Below are positions 43,856 to 51,854 of a stretch of 64,000 nucleotides of DNA, one piece after another. Where the stretch lies: NCBI RefSeq assembly GCF_014641595.1, contig NZ_BMIA01000002.1:1240001-1304000 (forward strand), in the 5' to 3' direction. Under the pieces are notes generated by a model, which had not been told where the DNA came from, did no database searches, and was given only the letters and a program-made list of their open reading frames with translations. Position numbers and translations under genes: made by a program. Position 1 is the first letter of the stretch; every line of letters begins with the position of its first letter. The stretch is from Dyadobacter endophyticus (GTDB lineage: Bacteria; Bacteroidota; Bacteroidia; Cytophagales; Spirosomataceae).

Positions 43856-44683
43856 ATGACTACTCCTGATAAACTGCTTCTGACGATCATCATGGCTCTC
43901 ATCACACTGACGCCGACCACAGCCCAATACAAGCTAATATGGGCCGACGAATTCGACTACGACGGCGCACCCGACCCGAATGTGTGGCAGCCCGAAAAAG
44001 GTTTTACCCGAAACCACGAAGACCAGTGGTACCAGGGTGATAATGCCTATTGTAAAGGCGGTTACCTGATTATCGAGGCAAAAAAAGAGCGTGTCAAAAA
44101 CCCCAATTACAAGCCGGGCAGCAATAACTGGAAAGAAAGTCGCGAATATGCCGAATACACCTCGGCCAGCATCATTACCCGCGGCAAAAAGAGCTTTCAA
44201 TACGGCCGTTTCGAAATGCGCGCCAAAATCGACACGCGCTCAGGGATTTGGCCCGCTTTCTGGACGCTGGGCGATCAGGGCGAATGGCCGGATAACGGCG
44301 AGATCGATATTATGGAGTTTTACAGGGGCATGTTGCTCGCTAACCTCGCCTGGGGCTCGAATGAGCGCTATAAACCTGTTTGGAATACCAATAAAAAACA
44401 GATCAGCACGTTCGGGGATCCGGATTGGTCGTCGAAATTCCACGTCTGGCGTATGGATTGGGACGAGCATTCAATCAAAATCTATGTGGATGACATGCTG
44501 ATGGCCTCACAGGACCAGGCAAAGGCTGTTAATGCTAAAAACAAAGACATTACGCCGTTTAAACAGCCGCATTACATCCTGCTGGGCATGGCATTGGGGG
44601 GCGACAACGGCGGCGATTTGTCCAAAACAGAATTCCCTGCCCGGTTTGAAGTGGATTATGTAAGAATTTACCAAAAGCAGTAG
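43856..44683 (+). CDS. Secreted GH16 beta-glucanase
   Basis: 275 residues from the ATG at 43856, which gives a signal peptide (MTTPDKLLLTIIMALITLTP then TTAQ); longer upstream frames are rejected. The GH16 jelly-roll has WADEFDYDGAPDPNVWQ at the N-terminus and the ExDxxE active site in NGEIDIMEF (E149, D151, E154). It hydrolyses beta-1,3 or beta-1,3-1,4 glucans such as laminarin in the periplasm or outside the cell. The HVWRMDWDEHSIKIYVDD segment is also family-typical. It is monocistronic. Confidence 0.92.
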   Translation: MTTPDKLLLTIIMALITLTPTTAQYKLIWADEFDYDGAPDPNVWQPEKGFTRNHEDQWYQGDNAYCKGGYLIIEAKKERVKNPNYKPGSNNWKESREYAEYTSASIITRGKKSFQYGRFEMRAKIDTRSGIWPAFWTLGDQGEWPDNGEIDIMEFYRGMLLANLAWGSNERYKPVWNTNKKQISTFGDPDWSSKFHVWRMDWDEHSIKIYVDDMLMASQDQAKAVNAKNKDITPFKQPHYILLGMALGGDNGGDLSKTEFPARFEVDYVRIYQKQ

Positions 44684-44715
44684 ACCATTCCGGCGGCGGA
44701 ATCTGGGCGATCCCA

Positions 44716-45873
44716 TCACACTGCCGTTTTCATCACTGGAACGCTCTTCCTTACCTTTTTTGGAGCCTTCTTCCTTCTGCCCCACCAGATCACAAAGCCG
44801 GTAACGGGTAATGAAGCGCAGATCAGGCTGGCAAAGAATACGAGAATCTTGCCCGGCAACCCAAGGATAGCGCCCGTGTGGATGTCGTAATTCATCCGGC
44901 GGAGTGTGTTTGCGAAGTTGGCCTCGCTGTATTTGCCGGTATAAGGGCCAGTTGCCTGAATTTTTTTGACCGAATATTGATCGAAATAATTATAATCGAC
45001 ATTGTAGTAAGTGCCTTCCCGGAAGTTCACATAAGAGAAAATCGACTCTGCTTTCTCGGTAGGGAAGGAAATATTGAGGGTCGAATATTTGGGATATTCG
45101 TTTTGTAATTGCAACCATGCCTTGTCCACAGCCTGCATCGGGCCGGTTACCTGCGTGGTTGAAATAGTGTCGGAAGTCGGGTTGTAATATATATCCGATC
45201 CCTGCCCGCCTGTGACTTTATAAAGTCCTTGCGAAAACCACTGGAAGCCCCAAACAAGCCCGGTTAAGGCCAGAATCACGCCGATTGACATGATATAGAA
45301 GCCCAAAACATTATGCAAATCGTAGTTTTTCCGTCGCCACGCCGCATTCCATTTGATCGAAAAACGCTGTCTGGCGGCAGATTTGTTTTTGGGCCACCAA
45401 AGCACCATCCCGCTGATCATCATGAAAAAGAAAACGAGCGTAGCCGAAGCAGTTACCGGCTGGCCGATCTTTTCAGGCAACCATAGGTAATAATGCCCGT
45501 GGAGAATGAAATGGAAGAAATCGTCGTCCTCATTCCAGACGTGCTCCAATTTCCCGGTGTATTGGTTGATATAGGCGACGTAATAATATTCGGGATCGAG
45601 GTTGTAAAAACCTACCTGTGCATTGCGATCGGGCGTATCGTAAAGCACCCCTTTGGCCACCTTGCCGGGCAGCGCCTTTTTAGCGATCTCTGCGAGCTCC
45701 GACGGAGGCAGCACCTTCCCGCCTGTCGGGCCTTTTACAAACATATAGGGCTGCGTAATGCTTTTGATTTCCTGCTCAAATGCCAGGATACACCCCGTGA
45801 TGGAAATGATGAACACCATAATGCCGGAGATAAGTCCCAGGTACAGATGGAGTTTTCCAATCAGTTTCTTCAT
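44716..45873 (-). CDS. PepSY-associated membrane protein
   Basis: 385 residues from the ATG at 45873; a TTG 11 codons upstream lies inside the regulatory box and is rejected. Four membrane helices are predicted, with PepSY domains between them. The first part is KLIGKLHLYLGLISGIMVFI and ITGCILAFEQE, then HFILHGHYYLWLPE and YDLHNVLGFYIMSIGVILAL; conserved histidines sit near the membrane. Such PepSY_TM proteins often accompany siderophore uptake and may reduce iron. The promoter region holds a box related to the mntH operator. The iron role is inferred. Confidence 0.85.
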   Translation of the reverse strand: MKKLIGKLHLYLGLISGIMVFIISITGCILAFEQEIKSITQPYMFVKGPTGGKVLPPSELAEIAKKALPGKVAKGVLYDTPDRNAQVGFYNLDPEYYYVAYINQYTGKLEHVWNEDDDFFHFILHGHYYLWLPEKIGQPVTASATLVFFFMMISGMVLWWPKNKSAARQRFSIKWNAAWRRKNYDLHNVLGFYIMSIGVILALTGLVWGFQWFSQGLYKVTGGQGSDIYYNPTSDTISTTQVTGPMQAVDKAWLQLQNEYPKYSTLNISFPTEKAESIFSYVNFREGTYYNVDYNYFDQYSVKKIQATGPYTGKYSEANFANTLRRMNYDIHTGAILGLPGKILVFFASLICASLPVTGFVIWWGRRKKAPKKVRKSVPVMKTAV

Positions 45874-45894
45874 CGATTCGTCGCCAGTTATCTT

Positions 45895-45923
45895 ATTTAG
45901 ACTCAATTAAGACTACGAATATA
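45895..45923 (-). promoter_or_regulatory. Promoter and metal-box-like operator of the PepSY gene
   Basis: On the minus strand TATATTCG (45923-45916) is one mismatch from TAnnTTTG. Downstream, near the transcription start, is ATTTAGACTCAATTA (45895-45909 on the plus strand), with core TTAGACTCA close to TTAGnCTAA. The ATG follows at 45873. Confidence 0.5.
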
Positions 45924-45944
45924 GGGCGAACGATGTGAACTACC

Positions 45945-46057
45945 AAAAAGGGAGGAAACGGATGAAAGGGAGGATGGGGAGGATGGAAGAAGGAGGAAGA
46001 AAAGCCTCACTCCTCATTTTCCCTCCTCCCTTTCCTCCTTCCTCCCTTTCCTCCCAC
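45945..46057. repeat. Purine/pyrimidine-rich inverted repeat, copy 2
   Basis: A purine-rich arm (about 45946-46005) and a pyrimidine-rich arm (about 46011-46056) are largely complementary. It starts 8 bases beyond the carbonic anhydrase stop codon on the minus strand, in the same orientation relative to the gene as copy 1 has after the SDR gene. It shares the 20-mer TCCCTCCTCCCTTTCCTCCT with copy 1. Confidence 0.8.
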
Positions 46058-46064
46058 AAAAAAA

Positions 46065-46694
46065 TCAGAAATCGTAACGATAAATCCCCTCCACCTTCGT
46101 ATTCGGCGGCATATGGGCCAGGGTTTTCAAAAGTCCGTCGTGCAGGCCGAACACCCAGCCGTGGAGGTGCAGCTCCTGTCCCTGGTGCCACGCCCCCTGT
46201 ACAATGCTCGTCTGCGCAAGGTTGTGCACCTGCTGGATTACATTCAGTTCCACCAGACGGTCGAAACGCTTTTTCTCGTCCTCGATCGCATCCAGCTCGG
46301 TGGCGAACTTGTCGTACACATCTTTGATATTATGAAGCCAGCGATTGATCAGGCCCAGGTCCTTGTGCATCATCGACGCTTTCACGCCGCCACATTGGTA
46401 ATGCCCGACAACCAATATATGCCTCACTTTCAACACCTCCACGGCATATTGCAACACGCTGAGCATGTTCATATCCGTATGTACCACCAGGTTGGCTACG
46501 TTGCGGTGTACAAACATTTCACCGGGCTGCGAACCTGTCAGGTCTTCGGCAGGTACGCGGCTGTCGGAACATCCGATCCAGAGAAAATCCGGTTTCTGGT
46601 CTTTGGCCAGGTTATCAAAATATGTTTCGTCAACTTCGAGTTGCCTGGCGGCCCAGGTTTTATTGGCTGATAACAGGGTGTTGATAAGTTCCAT
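46065..46694 (-). CDS. can: Beta-class carbonic anhydrase
   Basis: 209 residues from the ATG at 46694. With this start the zinc ligands are C42, D44, H98 and C101, with R46 as the dyad partner (IGCSDSR and GHYQCGG), the same numbers as in E. coli Can; a TTG 12 codons upstream is thus unlikely. It interconverts CO2 and bicarbonate in the cytoplasm. The gene is followed on the minus strand by the purine/pyrimidine repeat and is divergent from ileS. Confidence 0.95.
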   Translation of the reverse strand: MELINTLLSANKTWAARQLEVDETYFDNLAKDQKPDFLWIGCSDSRVPAEDLTGSQPGEMFVHRNVANLVVHTDMNMLSVLQYAVEVLKVRHILVVGHYQCGGVKASMMHKDLGLINRWLHNIKDVYDKFATELDAIEDEKKRFDRLVELNVIQQVHNLAQTSIVQGAWHQGQELHLHGWVFGLHDGLLKTLAHMPPNTKVEGIYRYDF

Positions 46695-46782
46695 TTCGCG
46701 ATTGATGATTGAGGCACCAAAATAATACAATCTCCGTCAGATTCATTCAAAAGCGTACATCCTTTTAGCGGAAAAAAATCCG

Positions 46783-46790
46783 TAATTTTG
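46783..46790 (+). promoter_or_regulatory. Candidate -7 element of ileS
   Basis: TAATTTTG matches TAnnTTTG exactly. No good -33 element was seen 19 bases upstream. It would give a leader of about 35-75 bases depending on the ileS start. Confidence 0.4.
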
Positions 46791-46871
46791 CACTCTTAAA
46801 ATCCGGAGAGGGTTATAAATAGTGCTATTTACATGACCAGCCAGGGCAAACGCCCGACGCTAACAACCCAT

Positions 46872-49800
46872 ATGAAATACAACGAATATAAAAATCTGAG
46901 TTACCCGCAAATCGGGGACGAAGTACTGAAATTCTGGAAAGACAAGAAGATCTTTGAAGCATCGGTAGAAACTCGCGAGGGCTCCCCTACTTTCACATTT
47001 TATGAAGGACCGCCGTCGGCCAACGGTACGCCGGGCATTCACCACGTAATGGCGCGGGCGATCAAGGATATTTTCTGCCGTTACAAAACTTTGCAGGGCT
47101 TTCAGGTGAAGCGTAAAGGCGGCTGGGACACGCACGGTCTGCCGGTCGAGCTACAAGTGGAAAAAGAACTCGGCATTATCAAGGACGATATCGGAAAGAA
47201 GATTTCGGTAGCGGATTATAACGAAAAATGCCGCCAGACGGTCATGAAATTCACCGACCAGTGGAATGACCTGACCGAGAAAATGGGTTACTGGGTTGAC
47301 CTCGACAATCCTTATATTACCTACAAAAGCGAATATATCGAAAGCCTCTGGCATCTGCTCAAAAAGCTATATGACAAAGGTTTACTCTACAAAGGCTATA
47401 CGATCCAGCCATATTCACCGGCTGCCGGAACGGGTCTGTCGTCGCACGAACTGAACATGCCCGGCACGTATAAAGACGTGAAGGATACTACCATTGTGGC
47501 CATGTTTAAGGTCAAAGATGCTGCTAAATGGGAAGCATTGGCGGGTTCCGCCGACCTGGATATCCGCATTCTGGCCTGGACGACCACGCCCTGGACGCTT
47601 CCTGCGAACTCCGCATTGACCGTGGGTGGCAATATTGATTATGTGTTGGTTAAAACCTTTAATCCTTACACGCACGAGCCTGTGGCCGTTGTGCTTGCGA
47701 AGGATCTGGTAGGCAAATATTTCTCCGAAAAAGGCCACAACGGCGATTTCGAAGGCTATGCGGCCAGTGATAAAAAGCTGCTTCCCTGGACAGTTTTAAA
47801 TGAGTTCAAAGGCAAAGCCCTGGAAGGCATCGAGTACGAGCAACTGCTGCCTTACATTCAACCGGAGACTCCCGCTTTCCGTGTCATCCTCGGCGATTTC
47901 GTAACTACCGAAGATGGTACCGGCGTAGTGCACACCTCTCCTACCTTCGGCGCGGACGACTTCCGGGTTGCACAGGCAAATGGTATCCCGCCCATTATGG
48001 TGAAGGACGAAAACGGCAAAGAAGTGCCTATCGTAGATCGCCAGGGCCGTTTTGTGAAAGAAATCACGGATTACGCAGGCCGTTTTGTAAAACCTGAATA
48101 TTACTCCCAGGCCGAACAGGACGATCCCGAGTTCCGCCCGACCGACGTGCTGATCGCCATCAAACTGAAAGAAGAAGGCAAAGCATTTAAAGTCGAGAAA
48201 TACGAACACCCCTACCCGCATTGCTGGCGTACGGACAAGCCGGTGCTTTACTACCCGCTCGACAGCTGGTTTATCCGCACCACTGCTGTGAAAGACCGGT
48301 TGGTAGAACTGAATAAAAGCATCAACTGGAAACCCGAAAGTACCGGTACCGGCCGCTTTGGCAACTGGCTTGAAAACCTGGTTGACTGGAACCTCTCGCG
48401 CTCGCGCTACTGGGGCACGCCGCTGCCGATCTGGCGGAACGATTATGGCGATGAGGTATGCATCGGCTCGATCGAAGAACTGAAAGACAAGCTGGAAGAA
48501 GCCATTATTTCCGGCCACCTTACCCGCGAGCAGGCATTGCACAACTCGGATTATCTGCAAAAACTGGAACATGGCGACTACGACCTGCACCGTCCATATG
48601 TGGATGATGTAGTGCTGATAGGTAAAACAGGCCACATCATGCACCGCGAACCGGACCTGATCGACGTTTGGTTCGACTCCGGCGCGATGCCATACGCACA
48701 ATGGCATTATCCGTTTGAAAACCAGGAAGTCTTCAACCAAGCCTACCCTGCCGACTTTATTTCGGAAGGTGTAGACCAAACCCGCGGTTGGTTTTTCACA
48801 TTGCACGCCATTGCGGGAATGCTGTTCGACTCGGTTGCGTTCAAGAATGTGGTCTCGACCGGCCTGGTACTTGATAAGAACGGCAACAAAATGTCGAAAC
48901 GTCTTGGCAATGCCGTCGACCCGTTTGCGACCCTGGCACAATATGGCCCAGATGCGACACGCTGGTATATGATCACCAATGCGGAGCCGTGGGATAACCT
49001 GAAATTCAATATCGACGGCATCGGCGAGGTACAGCGCAAGTTCTTCGGAACGTTGGTGAATACCTACAATTTCTTTGCATTGTATGCGAATCTCGACGGT
49101 TACGAGTTCCACGAAGCGAATTCTGTACCTATCGAAAAGCGCACTGAGCTCGACCGCTGGATTTTATCGAAGCTGAATACATTGATCAAGGAAGTTGGCG
49201 AGCAATTCGACGATTACAATCCGACCAAAGCGGGCCGCCTCGTGCAGGATTTCGTTACCGACCAGCTTTCAAACTGGTATATCCGCCTCAACCGCCGCCG
49301 CTTCTGGAACCCATCGGCTGAGCAAGGCGAAGGTTTGACCAACGACAAAGCAGCTGCCTACGAGACATTGCACCATTGTTTGGCAACCGTTTCGCAGCTT
49401 ATGTCGCCCATCGCACCTTTCTTTGGAGAATGGTTATATAAAAACCTGACGGACAGCGATCGCGAAGCGTCTATTCAGCACAATGCGCCATTCAAATACG
49501 ACTCGGTGCATTTGACATACTGGCCGAAAATCGAGGCAGAAGTAGTCGATACCGACCTGGAAGAGGCAATGGACCTCGCGCAGCGCATTAGCTCGCTTGT
49601 TCACTCGATCAGGAAAGGACATAAGCTGAAAGTACGTCAGCCATTGTCCAAAATCCTGATCCCTGTTCTAAGTGATAAAACGAAACGTCAGATCGAGCAG
49701 GTAGCTTACATTATCCTTTCGGAAGTGAATGTGAAGCACATCGAGTTCGTACACGACGACAGCGGCATTTTGAAAAAGAAAATCAAACCTAACTTCAAAA

Positions 49801-50300
49801 CACTCGGACCTAAATTCGGACCGAAAATGAAGGAGGTAGCCGCGGCCATTTCCGCGATGGATGAAATTCAAATCCGTGAAATCGAAGCCAGCACCGCCAT
49901 TACGCTGCCATCTACCAGCGGGCCTATCGAAATCGCATTAACGGACGTGGAAATCATCGCCGAAGACGTTCCAGGCTGGCTTGTTGCGAGCGAAGGCGGC
50001 CTGACCGTTGCCCTCGACATTACCGTTACCGAAGACCTGCGCCTGGAAGGTATCGCCCGTGATTTCGTAAATCGTGTGCAGAATCTCCGCAAAGACAGCG
50101 GTTTTGAAGTAACCGACAAGATCCGCATTACCTTACAAGACAACAACGGCCTGCTCGCCAGCGCAGTAACCGCTAATAAAGACTACATCTGCCAGGAAGT
50201 ACAAGCCCTGGACCTCAACCTAGTCGGCGACCTTAATGGAGAAGCGACGGAAATCGAGATGGATGAGTTTTTGTTGAAGGTGAAGATTGAGGTTGTGTAG
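46872..50300 (+). CDS. ileS: Isoleucyl-tRNA synthetase, type 2, with altered HIGH motif
   Basis: 1142 residues from the ATG at 46872 (MKYNEYKNLSYPQIG, the usual family start); an in-frame ATG at 46833 would add 13 residues. It has the class I Rossmann catalytic core, an editing (CP1) domain with WTTTPWTLPANSALTV, the KMSKR loop (NGNKMSKRLGNA), and an anticodon-binding region from about 790. A long C-terminal domain makes it about 200 residues longer than E. coli IleRS, as in eukaryote-like type 2 enzymes. The HIGH signature reads G55-I56-H57-H58, that is GxHH instead of HxGH. That form is reported in some type 2 IleRS with very high mupirocin resistance. It attaches isoleucine to tRNA-Ile. 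Confidence 0.96.
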   Translation: MKYNEYKNLSYPQIGDEVLKFWKDKKIFEASVETREGSPTFTFYEGPPSANGTPGIHHVMARAIKDIFCRYKTLQGFQVKRKGGWDTHGLPVELQVEKELGIIKDDIGKKISVADYNEKCRQTVMKFTDQWNDLTEKMGYWVDLDNPYITYKSEYIESLWHLLKKLYDKGLLYKGYTIQPYSPAAGTGLSSHELNMPGTYKDVKDTTIVAMFKVKDAAKWEALAGSADLDIRILAWTTTPWTLPANSALTVGGNIDYVLVKTFNPYTHEPVAVVLAKDLVGKYFSEKGHNGDFEGYAASDKKLLPWTVLNEFKGKALEGIEYEQLLPYIQPETPAFRVILGDFVTTEDGTGVVHTSPTFGADDFRVAQANGIPPIMVKDENGKEVPIVDRQGRFVKEITDYAGRFVKPEYYSQAEQDDPEFRPTDVLIAIKLKEEGKAFKVEKYEHPYPHCWRTDKPVLYYPLDSWFIRTTAVKDRLVELNKSINWKPESTGTGRFGNWLENLVDWNLSRSRYWGTPLPIWRNDYGDEVCIGSIEELKDKLEEAIISGHLTREQALHNSDYLQKLEHGDYDLHRPYVDDVVLIGKTGHIMHREPDLIDVWFDSGAMPYAQWHYPFENQEVFNQAYPADFISEGVDQTRGWFFTLHAIAGMLFDSVAFKNVVSTGLVLDKNGNKMSKRLGNAVDPFATLAQYGPDATRWYMITNAEPWDNLKFNIDGIGEVQRKFFGTLVNTYNFFALYANLDGYEFHEANSVPIEKRTELDRWILSKLNTLIKEVGEQFDDYNPTKAGRLVQDFVTDQLSNWYIRLNRRRFWNPSAEQGEGLTNDKAAAYETLHHCLATVSQLMSPIAPFFGEWLYKNLTDSDREASIQHNAPFKYDSVHLTYWPKIEAEVVDTDLEEAMDLAQRISSLVHSIRKGHKLKVRQPLSKILIPVLSDKTKRQIEQVAYIILSEVNVKHIEFVHDDSGILKKKIKPNFKTLGPKFGPKMKEVAAAISAMDEIQIREIEASTAITLPSTSGPIEIALTDVEIIAEDVPGWLVASEGGLTVALDITVTEDLRLEGIARDFVNRVQNLRKDSGFEVTDKIRITLQDNNGLLASAVTANKDYICQEVQALDLNLVGDLNGEATEIEMDEFLLKVKIEVV

Positions 50301-50325
50301 ATGAAACTTCCGTTTCAATGATAAT

Positions 50326-50358
50326 AAAAAGGCGTCCCACGAGTGTGACGCCTTTTTT
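50326..50358 (+). terminator. Terminator of ileS
   Basis: AAAAAGGCGTC (50326-50336) and GACGCCTTTTTT (50347-50358) form an 11-bp stem ending in a T6 run, 26 bases after the ileS stop codon. It is a textbook intrinsic terminator. Confidence 0.9.
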
Positions 50359-50382
50359 ACGCATATATAAATTGTCACAATT

Positions 50383-50414
50383 TTTGGGAAGTCAGCACAA
50401 AAATCTTAGTTTTA
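50383..50414 (+). promoter_or_regulatory. Candidate promoter of the 3-hydroxyacyl-CoA dehydrogenase-like gene
   Basis: TTTG (50383-50386) and TAGTTTTA (50407-50414) are 20 bases apart, with one mismatch in the -7. The ATG is at 50421, only 7 bases beyond the -7, so the mRNA would be leaderless or nearly so if this is the promoter. Confidence 0.35.
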
Positions 50415-50420
50415 TCCAAT

Positions 50421-51200
50421 ATGCAATTCCAAACCTCCACAGCCCTCATCACCGGCGGCGCCTCCGGCCTTGGAGAAGCGACTGCACGGCTATTCATAAG
50501 TCAGGGAGCCAAAGTTGTTGTCCTGGACTTACATGAAACGGCTGGACAAGCGCTGGAAAACGAATTTCCAGGCCTGCTTAAATTCATCAGAACCGACGTA
50601 ACCAGCGAAAGCGAAGTCCAGAATGCGCTGGACATTGCCCTGCAAACCTTTGACGGTATTCAAATCGTGGTCAACTGCGCCGGCATCGCTCCCGCGCGCA
50701 AGATCGTAGGCAAAGCGGATGGCATTTACGGCCCGCATTCTTTTGAGCTTTTTGAAAAAACGATTCGTATTAATCTCATCGGCACATTCAATGTAATGCG
50801 GCTGGCTGCATTTGCAATGGAGAAGAATGAGCCAAATGCGGAAGGTGAGCGCGGCGTAATCATCAATACGGCTTCCGTGGCAGCCTATGACGGCCAAATG
50901 GGGCAGGTAGCTTATGCCGCGAGCAAAGGCGGGATTGTGAGTATGACGCTACCCGTTGCGCGGGATCTTGCAAAATCCGGCATTCGCGTAATGGCCATCG
51001 CACCGGGACTTTTTGAAACACCTTTACTAATGGGATTGCCGGAAGAAGCCCGCATTTCATTAGGACAACAGATTCCGTTTCCCTCGCGACTTGGAAAGCC
51101 TTCCGAATATGCATTACTTGCTAAATCCATTGTGGAAAATCCGATGCTGAACGGCGAGGTAATTCGTTTGGACGGGGCCATCAGAATGGCTCCCAGATAG
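50421..51200 (+). CDS. SDR-family 3-hydroxyacyl-CoA dehydrogenase (HSD17B10-like)
   Basis: 259 residues. The SDR motifs are TGGASGLGE, NCAG, a serine in INTASVAAYDG and YAASKGG. The FNVMRLAAFAMEKNEP and ASVAAYDGQMGQVAYAAS segments and the VIRLDGAIRMAPR end resemble type II 3-hydroxyacyl-CoA dehydrogenases (HSD17B10), which oxidise short-chain or 2-methyl-3-hydroxybutyryl-CoA with NAD+. It is monocistronic between the ileS terminator and a gene-poor stretch. Other SDR substrates cannot be excluded. Confidence 0.85.
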   Translation: MQFQTSTALITGGASGLGEATARLFISQGAKVVVLDLHETAGQALENEFPGLLKFIRTDVTSESEVQNALDIALQTFDGIQIVVNCAGIAPARKIVGKADGIYGPHSFELFEKTIRINLIGTFNVMRLAAFAMEKNEPNAEGERGVIINTASVAAYDGQMGQVAYAASKGGIVSMTLPVARDLAKSGIRVMAIAPGLFETPLLMGLPEEARISLGQQIPFPSRLGKPSEYALLAKSIVENPMLNGEVIRLDGAIRMAPR

Positions 51201-51216
51201 TTAAAATCAACCGATA

Positions 51217-51588
51217 ATGAGAGGACGCTACTTCTTAAAATGGTTATTCCTGACAGTTTTGTCTGTCAGTACCCTCCATTTTAGGGAGATCGCAGGTGTT
51301 GGCCCCTATAAAACTGAGCAAGTCTATGCTGTTCAGCGCGTTAGTCAATGGCAAAGCCTATTCAGCCTTAAAAACCTCAAACCCGCTGGAAACCGGCCCT
51401 TTGCTTTTACCTGTTTTAAAAACCAGCAACACGCACATCTTACTTACCTTTCGAATAAGCTAAGTAGCTCCATCACGCAGCATCCCGATTTCCACTTCAC
51501 CCGGGTGCCTGGCTGCGTTCACATTCAAAATCAGCATTTCCGGAGCCGTACGCGCTCGGCTGACCCCCATTCCATTTTCCTATCGTAA
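51217..51588 (+). CDS. Possible small exported protein (doubtful)
   Basis: A 123-codon frame starts 16 bases after the SDR stop codon. Its N-terminus (MRGRYFLKWLFLTVLSVS) looks like a signal peptide, but the rest is rich in H, S, R and F with no recognisable motif and ends HSIFLS. Codon use is unlike its neighbours and no relative is known to me. If it is not real, 51201-51690 is an intergenic stretch of about 490 bases holding only the palindromes at 51623-51667. Confidence 0.3.
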   Translation: MRGRYFLKWLFLTVLSVSTLHFREIAGVGPYKTEQVYAVQRVSQWQSLFSLKNLKPAGNRPFAFTCFKNQQHAHLTYLSNKLSSSITQHPDFHFTRVPGCVHIQNQHFRSRTRSADPHSIFLS

Positions 51589-51622
51589 TCCGGCGTCCCG
51601 CATTTCGCGGATGCCTCTAACG

Positions 51623-51667
51623 ATGCGCCCGGGGCGCATTTGGGCCAGGCTATGAGCTTAGCCTGGC
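51623..51667. other. Tandem palindromes in a gene-poor stretch
   Basis: ATGCGCCC-G-GGGCGCAT (51623-51639) is followed after four bases by GCCAGGCTA (51644-51652), a 6-base loop and TAGCCTGGC (51659-51667). Both are perfect. The second shares the CCAGGCT/AGCCTGG core with hairpins near 1624 and 2802. It may be a REP-like element or a terminator. Confidence 0.6.
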
Positions 51668-51690
51668 ATTTCATTTAAATCGATTGGAAA

Positions 51691-51840
51691 ATGGGAATCA
51701 AACGAACCGTATTCTTCCTGCGGAAATGGCTTCTCAGGATGGCTATTTCGTTTATGCTCGGGTTTTCGAATGCCATTAATCAGGACACGAAGAGCATCGA
51801 CGATACTTCTTTTAAAATTGAAGAAACTACTAAAAAATAA
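51691..51840 (+). CDS. Small hydrophobic protein, 49 residues
   Basis: The frame starts MGIKRTVFFLRKWLLRMAIS, continues FMLGFSNAINQDTKS and ends in a charged tail (IEETTKK). One amphipathic or membrane helix is likely at residues 8-27. It follows the tandem palindromes by 23 bases and ends 15 bases before the convergent DeoR gene's stop. The hydrophobic-then-charged layout is more protein-like than a random frame, but I cannot name a family. Confidence 0.45.
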   Translation: MGIKRTVFFLRKWLLRMAISFMLGFSNAINQDTKSIDDTSFKIEETTKK

Positions 51841-51854
51841 ACGGCGCCCGGGAA

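Noticed and set aside
43669..43932. 88-codon upstream extension of the SBF transporter gene
   Set aside because: It crosses the divergent promoter region and overlaps the GH16 start; family alignment supports the ATG at 43668.
47796..49112. 438-codon open frame antisense to ileS
   Set aside because: It lies wholly inside the well-supported ileS gene, has no recognisable motif, and its composition fits a shadow of biased codon use.
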